DNA from: JAOAPY01 sp038237475
GTDB taxonomy: Bacteria > Acidobacteriota > Blastocatellia > Pyrinomonadales > Pyrinomonadaceae
NCBI GenBank assembly: GCA_038237475.1
Contig: JBBRYS010000007.1
Span: forward strand, 186,001-250,000
Length of the DNA: 64,000 bases
Direction: 5' to 3'
Made by a program: the position numbers and the translations under genes. Shown here piece after piece: positions 59,421 through 64,000 of the stretch. The number at the start of each line of letters is the position of its first letter. Position 1 is the stretch's first letter. The notes beneath the pieces were generated by a model, which was given only the letters and a program-made list of their open reading frames with translations, was not told where the DNA came from and did no database searches.

Positions 59421-60887
59421 TTATCGCTTACGCTTGACACCCTGTTTCAGTTTGATCTGCCGCTCAAGCGTTGGCAGTCTCAGTTTCACTTTCTCGATCT
59501 CGAGTTGGTTTACGCTTGGATTGGCCCGAGTTATAAAAGTCTGGTAGTTCGCGAGCGCATCTTCAAATTCGCCCAGCTTGTCGTGAGCCGTAGCCACGAA
59601 AAAGTAAGTAATAGCCTGTTCAGGTCTCGCGGCCAGCAGCCAATTGTACTCCGTCAGGGCTTCGGAAAATCTTTTTAATTCGTAGAGGGCCGTGGCCAGA
59701 TTCGCATGCGCCACATAACTGCCGGGGACAACCGCAATGAAGCTTTGCAGAATTCCCACTGCATCTTCAAAGCGCCGCGACTGGACCAGCGCGGCTGCGT
59801 AACCAACTGCATAGTCGGGATTTTTTTTGTCCAGTGAATTCGCACGCCTGAAAAAATCCAGCGAGCGCGCGGGATCGTCAGTGCGGTACGATGCGCCCAG
59901 GCGTGCCAGCAACATTGGATTCTGCGGATTCTTTTGTAAGAGAGTCTCGAGAGCCTTTCGGGCTGTCAAAGGATCGGCGTCGTTAGCGGCCGCAATCTCA
60001 GCCGCGCTGCCGATGACCTTGATCTCGCCGTCCGCAGCGACTGCAGCCGGAGTGATTGTGATACCCAGAAGTTGTGCCAACTGAGCAGCCTCGTCCGTTT
60101 TCCCGGCACGCTGGTAAAGATCAAGCAGACGCAAGAGAACCTGCTTATCACCCGGCTTAACTTTTTCGGCAGCCTTCAAATCTTCAATCGCAGGTACGCA
60201 ATCTCCGTCGGCGGCCAGCGCCTCGGCGCGCTCAACCAGAGCTGCGAAGTTCTGCGGTTCGATTTGTAGGGCGTGGTCCAGGCTGGTTCTGGCACTCGCC
60301 TTATCCCCGTTGGCGCGCTCGGTAATCGCGCGCAGGACCCAGGCAGAAACCGGCGCGTCGGAATTTTTTGTGGCCCGTTGGGCCAGGGCCTGCGCCTCCG
60401 GGGTGTCGCCCGCGCGCAGGCGAACTTCGGCCAGCGCGCGGAGTGCCGTGGTGTTAACCGGATCAAGCTTGAGAGCTTGACGCAGGATTGGCTCGGCCTC
60501 CTGATCACGCTTAGCGCGCGCCAAGAGTGTTCCCAGCGACGAATATGGCAGCGCCCAGTTTCGGCGCAGTTCGAGCGAACGTCGCAGTGCGGCTTCGGCT
60601 TCCGGCAGGCGGTCAAGGGAGGTGAGCGCACTGCCCAGTTGAAACTCAGCTTCGGGAAACTCCGGCCGTACCTTGAGGGCTTGTTGGTAGAATTCAACCG
60701 CACGTTCAAAATCGCCGCGCGCGTGCGCGTTCTGTCCAAGCTCAAATAGCTTAACGGGATCCGCGCCGCCATCCCCAAAATCGTCACTTTGGGCACTGCC
60801 GGGCACCACCAACAACAGCACTGCTGCAGTAGTCAACAGCGCGCTGCGAAAGTTTGGCAGGAAGAGTCTTGATAACGATCTGAGCAT
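59421..60887 (-). CDS. Exported TPR protein
   Basis: A 488-residue protein with a signal peptide ending near VPGSAQ. From residue 45 to the end it consists of TPR units (for example ARGDFERAVEFYQQALKVRP, AEAALRRSLELRRNWALPY, EDALANYQTFITRANP), broken by one short linker (TITPAAVAADGEIKV). TPR proteins usually hold other proteins. It is the first of three coupled exported-protein genes, which suggests a periplasmic or outer-surface complex. The partner is not evident. Confidence 0.9.
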   Translation of the reverse strand: MLRSLSRLFLPNFRSALLTTAAVLLLVVPGSAQSDDFGDGGADPVKLFELGQNAHARGDFERAVEFYQQALKVRPEFPEAEFQLGSALTSLDRLPEAEAALRRSLELRRNWALPYSSLGTLLARAKRDQEAEPILRQALKLDPVNTTALRALAEVRLRAGDTPEAQALAQRATKNSDAPVSAWVLRAITERANGDKASARTSLDHALQIEPQNFAALVERAEALAADGDCVPAIEDLKAAEKVKPGDKQVLLRLLDLYQRAGKTDEAAQLAQLLGITITPAAVAADGEIKVIGSAAEIAAANDADPLTARKALETLLQKNPQNPMLLARLGASYRTDDPARSLDFFRRANSLDKKNPDYAVGYAAALVQSRRFEDAVGILQSFIAVVPGSYVAHANLATALYELKRFSEALTEYNWLLAARPEQAITYFFVATAHDKLGEFEDALANYQTFITRANPSVNQLEIEKVKLRLPTLERQIKLKQGVKRKR

Positions 60888-60941
60888 TCAGAAATAAGGA
60901 CTAACGCGCAACCATTTGGATGACTATATGGGGAGGTTTTG

Positions 60942-61091
60942 ATGTTAGCACGCGCGAACTCACAACGTCCAAAGACTGAGGGGTTGGACCGGAAAGACTG
61001 CGGTTGCACTCGTCAGGGTCATGCGCTACCATGCGCTTCTCGTAATCCAAAAAAGGTATTCGAGTTAACCGAGATATGTGCTCTGCGCTAG
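60942..61091 (+). CDS. Possible 49-residue leader or small protein before larE
   Basis: ATG 60942 has GGGAGG 5 bases upstream, the best ribosome site of this gap, and the frame runs to TAG 61091, only 30 bases before the larE start. The product would be rich in Cys and Arg (RKDCGCTRQGHALPCASRNP). Such a short Cys-rich frame before a sulfur-transfer gene is suggestive, but a chance frame is quite possible. Confidence 0.25.
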   Translation: MLARANSQRPKTEGLDRKDCGCTRQGHALPCASRNPKKVFELTEICALR

Positions 61092-61121
61092 CTTTCGCTT
61101 TCTACAAAGAGGGAACCCGGT

Positions 61122-62000
61122 GTGAATAGTATCTTAACCGCGGAACTCACAAGCGATGGTGAGAAGGCGAGTGACGAGGGGTTGACTGCCACAGTGTTGG
61201 CGAAAGAAGAACGCCTGCGGGCACTCTTTCGCGAGCTGGGATCTGTTGTCGTTGCCTTCTCAGGCGGTGTAGACAGTACCTATGTGGCGTATGTAGCGAA
61301 CGCTGAATTAGGTGAGCACGCTCTCTGCGTCACCGGTGATTCCGCGAGTCTGCCGCAGTACCAGCGCGCCGAATGCGCGCGCCTGGTGACGACCATGGGC
61401 CTTCGCCATGAGGTCATTCTCACTGAAGAATTGGCAGATCCTCGCTACCAGGCCAATGCTTCGAATCGCTGTTACTTCTGCAAAAACGAACTCTACGGGA
61501 AGCTGGAAGAACTCGCACTGCAGCGTGAGATCAAATGCATAGTGGATGGCTCAACTACCGATGACACGCACGATTTTCGTCCCGGTCGTGCCGCGGCCGC
61601 CGAACATGCGGTTCGCAGTCCGCTGATTGAAGCTGCTTTAAGCAAGGACGAAGTAAGAGTGCTCAGCCGGCGAGCAGGACTTCCTACCTGGGACAAACCG
61701 GCTAGTCCCTGCCTTTCGTCGCGCATAGCCTACGGCACTACGGTGACCATTCAGCGACTCGACTCCGTCGATCGCGGTGAGGAGATAGTTCGTTCGCTGG
61801 GCTTTCGCGAATTCCGGGTGCGGCATCACGACCAGCTCGTGCGGATTGAAGTAGCTCCATCAGAACTTGACCGCGCCCTGCAGCGAGACATAGTCGACGA
61901 ATTGGCAAAAAGGTTCCGCGCCCTTGGCTTTAAATATGTGACGCTCGATTTGCATGGTTACCGCAGTGGCGCGATGAATGAAGCACTCAAGCAATCGTGA
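61122..62000 (+). CDS. larE: LarE family ATP-dependent sulfur transferase, three-Cys type
   Basis: LarE adds sulfur to the nickel-pincer cofactor of lactate racemase and related enzymes. The 292-residue protein starts with GTG 61122 (GAGGG before it). The PP-loop SGGVDST is at 47-53. C117 and C120 (NRCYFC) and C197 (PASPCLSS) match the three-Cys type reported to carry a [4Fe-4S] cluster rather than giving up a protein sulfur. Further: VDGSTTDDTHDFRPG and the C-terminal FRALGFKYVTLDLHGYRSG. No larB or larC lies in the window, so the target may differ. Confidence 0.9.
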   Translation: MNSILTAELTSDGEKASDEGLTATVLAKEERLRALFRELGSVVVAFSGGVDSTYVAYVANAELGEHALCVTGDSASLPQYQRAECARLVTTMGLRHEVILTEELADPRYQANASNRCYFCKNELYGKLEELALQREIKCIVDGSTTDDTHDFRPGRAAAAEHAVRSPLIEAALSKDEVRVLSRRAGLPTWDKPASPCLSSRIAYGTTVTIQRLDSVDRGEEIVRSLGFREFRVRHHDQLVRIEVAPSELDRALQRDIVDELAKRFRALGFKYVTLDLHGYRSGAMNEALKQS

Positions 62001-62044
62001 CACTCGGCCCGGTCTTTCAAAGAGATTAAGAAGCGGAGATGGTT

Positions 62045-63337
62045 ATGGAAAGCATGTACAGCTCATCATACGTTGACGACATACGCGAAATAAAAGAAGA
62101 GAACCCTTTTGAGTCGATGATGTCGCGGTTTGATCGCGCGGCCCAACTGCTGGAATTAGATGCAGACCTCTACGCCGTCATGCGTGTCCCCAACCGGGAA
62201 TTGAAAGTTTATATTCCGACGCGCATGGACTCAGGGCGCATGCAGGTCTTCGAGGGCTATCGCGTCCAGCATAATTTCGCGCGCGGCCCGGCCAAGGGCG
62301 GCATCCGCTATTCGCCCGATGTCACTTTAGACGAGGTGCGAGCGCTAGCCGCGTGGATGACATGGACATGCGCCGTGGTGAATGTTCCGTTTGGCGGCGC
62401 CAAGGGGGGAGTAATCTGCGATCCGCAGCAGATGTCACTCGGCGAACTGGAGCGAATGACCAGACGGTATGCAGCGGAATTGGTGGACTTCATCGGACCC
62501 GAGAAGGACGTTCCAGCTCCGGACATGAATACCAATGAGCAAACCATGGCCTGGATCATGGATACCTATTCCATGCATGCACGCCACACGGTTACCGCTT
62601 GTGTTACGGGCAAACCGATCGATCTCGGAGGCTCATCGGGTCGACGTGAAGCTACTGGTCGAGGGCTGCTGTTTGTTATTAACGAAGCAGTCAAGAAGTT
62701 CCAGATGGCGCCGTCGGCGACGCGGGTAGTGGTCCAGGGTTCCGGCAACGTGGGTGGGATTGCTGCAGAGTTGCTGCACGAGGCCGGCTATAAGATTGTG
62801 GCGATTTCCGATGTCCATGGGGGCATTTACAGTCCAGCGGGGATTGATATCCCGAACGCTTTAAGATATTTGCGCACCACACGATCTTTTGAAGGCTACG
62901 AAGGCGTTGAGACGGTTTCAAATCAGGAATTGCTCGAGTTGGATTGCGATGTGCTGGTGCCGGCGGCGACAGAAAATCAGATAACTTCGCAGAATGCAGA
63001 TCGAATTCGCTGCAAAGTGCTTGCCGAAGGGGCGAATGGACCAACGACAGCAGCGGCAGACGAAATGCTGCACCAAAAAGGAATTTTTGTTATTCCCGAC
63101 ATCCTGGCCAACGCCGGTGGCGTAACCGTCTCATACTTTGAATGGGTCCAGGACCGCATGGGGTATTTTTGGCGTGAGGACGTTGTAAACCAGCGGCTTC
63201 AGGATACGATGGTGGCAAGTTTCAACGATTTATGCCGCTATGCTGACGCTCATTCAGTGGACACCCGGACCGCGGCCTACATGCTGGCAATCGACCGTGT
63301 AGCCTATGACACAAGGATGCGTGGGTTCTACGCGTGA
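62045..63337 (+). CDS. Glu/Leu/Phe/Val family dehydrogenase, probable glutamate dehydrogenase
   Basis: It interconverts glutamate and 2-oxoglutarate with ammonia. ATG 62045 (MESMYSSSYV) is chosen because GGAG lies 6 bases before it; ATG 62039 lacks that spacing. It has 430 residues, typical of the hexameric type. Motifs: GYRVQHNFARGPAKGGIRYSPDV as pieces (K84), VPFGGAKGGV with catalytic K120, PAPDMNTNEQTMAWIMD, VVQGSGNVGG for NAD(P), and the end RGFYA. No regulatory domain is added. Coenzyme preference is not decided here. It follows larE by 44 bases. Confidence 0.95.
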   Translation: MESMYSSSYVDDIREIKEENPFESMMSRFDRAAQLLELDADLYAVMRVPNRELKVYIPTRMDSGRMQVFEGYRVQHNFARGPAKGGIRYSPDVTLDEVRALAAWMTWTCAVVNVPFGGAKGGVICDPQQMSLGELERMTRRYAAELVDFIGPEKDVPAPDMNTNEQTMAWIMDTYSMHARHTVTACVTGKPIDLGGSSGRREATGRGLLFVINEAVKKFQMAPSATRVVVQGSGNVGGIAAELLHEAGYKIVAISDVHGGIYSPAGIDIPNALRYLRTTRSFEGYEGVETVSNQELLELDCDVLVPAATENQITSQNADRIRCKVLAEGANGPTTAAADEMLHQKGIFVIPDILANAGGVTVSYFEWVQDRMGYFWREDVVNQRLQDTMVASFNDLCRYADAHSVDTRTAAYMLAIDRVAYDTRMRGFYA

Positions 63338-63786
63338 CCGAAAAAACATAAGTCCGAAGTCTCTAAATAGTGAAAAAGTCTTGATTTCCCGTGGCAGGTG
63401 GAGTATGGTCTGGCTCAGTTTAGTACGTAGGATCATGCGTGAAATGTTTTCTCAATCACGTAATGGGCCTGGGTGCGGGACAATTGACACTGAGTGATCG
63501 GTTAAGTATAAGAGGTCTCTCGGTATTTCAGGACAGTCGAAAGAGAGTCGGTCGAGAGGAAGGCGCTGCGTTATATTTCTTCCACTTTTCCGAGTTATTG
63601 CCCACTACGATTTGATAGTAGTGAGATGGTTCCTGGTTTGACAGAGCGTAGTTAGGGTGCTGAAGCTCCGGGAAAGTCAATGCGCGGCTTAGTCCCGCTC
63701 CAGGATTTTGCTGGCGCGTGCAGTCCGTTGAACGATAGGCCCCTACAAGAATTCTATATTTGAAAGTGTTTCGCAGGAGGAATGCG
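63338..63786. other. Intergenic region before the OmpA-like gene
   Basis: It holds the sigma-70 promoter at 63484-63512 and a leader of about 268 bases. No coding frame of note. A -35-like TTGACA near 63633-63638 has no clear -10. Confidence 0.55.
63484..63512 (+). promoter_or_regulatory. Near-consensus sigma-70 promoter
   Basis: A perfect TTGACA (63484-63489) and TATAAG (63507-63512) with the optimal 17-base spacer. Transcription would start near 63519, giving a leader of about 268 bases before ATG 63787. The long leader may hold regulatory RNA. Confidence 0.7.
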
Positions 63787-64000
63787 ATGAGACTCGCAAA
63801 CAGAGCGCTTATTGCCGCGCTCGCAATGTTAATTTTATGTGCTGTCGCTAACGCGCAGACACGAAGAGCGGAGAGTGATCCAAGAAATCAGTCTCCGTCC
63901 GTCGGTACAGGCGGTCCCGAAGGGGGCGCCACCGGTCTATTTACCATCTACGATGGCTCGACGATTCGCAAGGGCGAATTTACCTTCAGTATCGCGTACA
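63787..64000 (+). CDS. Exported OmpA-like outer-membrane protein, 3' end outside the window
   Basis: The frame opens at ATG 63787 with GGAGG 6 bases upstream and runs off the right edge with 71 codons visible. A signal peptide (MRLANRALIAALAMLILCAV, then ANAQ) is followed by a Pro/Gly-rich stretch and TGLFTIYDGSTIRKGEFTFS, the start of a beta-barrel-like domain. This beginning is typical of OmpA-like proteins of Acidobacteriota. The peptidoglycan-binding domain is not in view, so the name remains a prediction. Confidence 0.7.
   Translation, partial: MRLANRALIAALAMLILCAVANAQTRRAESDPRNQSPSVGTGGPEGGATGLFTIYDGSTIRKGEFTFSIAY

Overview
This 64 kb window looks like part of a chromosome from an Acidobacteriota bacterium, probably of the Blastocatellia/Pyrinomonadales type. 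This is an inference from protein style: a secreted subtilase ending in GVLVSD repeats, a DUF4214 protein, zinc-ribbon proteins with the pattern CPTC...DGTPL, an OmpA-like protein beginning near TGLFTIYDG, and many exported peptidases and TPR proteins. The base composition is moderately GC-rich. I see no phage, plasmid, CRISPR array or recognisable transposase. Genes are dense and on both strands.

Left part (1-13.5 kb, mostly minus strand): the lipid II flippase gene murJ (cut by the window edge) follows a sigma-54 response regulator. Next is a secreted subtilase whose N-terminal third is a degenerate ClpB-type AAA+ domain, the most unusual protein here. A minor-pilin operon follows (FimT/GspH, PilV, PilW, a giant PilX-like protein, then pilT). 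It is preceded by a near-consensus sigma-54 (-24/-12) promoter. A possible structured RNA lies upstream of it.

Middle part (13.5-44 kb): an archaeal-type Ogg DNA glycosylase, a TPR protein with two retropepsin-like domains, a PIN-domain toxin-like gene with a possible small partner, a lytic transglycosylase, an amidohydrolase, a class III aminotransferase, a hemolysin III/PAQR protein, a POT peptide transporter, a secreted prolyl oligopeptidase, a GH47 alpha-mannosidase, a three-haem cytochrome c, an aminotransferase-thiL-cysS cluster, a MerR regulator followed by tRNA-Pro(GGG), a DUF4214 surface protein, sucC and sucD separated by two unrelated genes, ndk, and two zinc-ribbon membrane proteins.

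Right part (44-64 kb): a lone nuoI, a class III nucleotidyl cyclase with an N-terminal SRPBCC-like region, an ABC ATPase, a cyclic-nucleotide-binding DUF1003 membrane protein, a HAD phosphatase, a SirB1-like protein and the matching MacB-type permease. Then come a TMEM175-type channel gene broken by a one-base frameshift, two GNAT acetyltransferases, a GCPII-like secreted M28 peptidase, an operon of three exported proteins, larE, glutamate dehydrogenase and the start of an OmpA-like gene behind a near-consensus sigma-70 promoter.

Intergenic DNA is rich in small repeats. There is a 72-bp hairpin present twice, arrays of degenerate 7-bp units that often start right after stop codons and face each other as inverted pairs, and clusters of short perfect palindromes.
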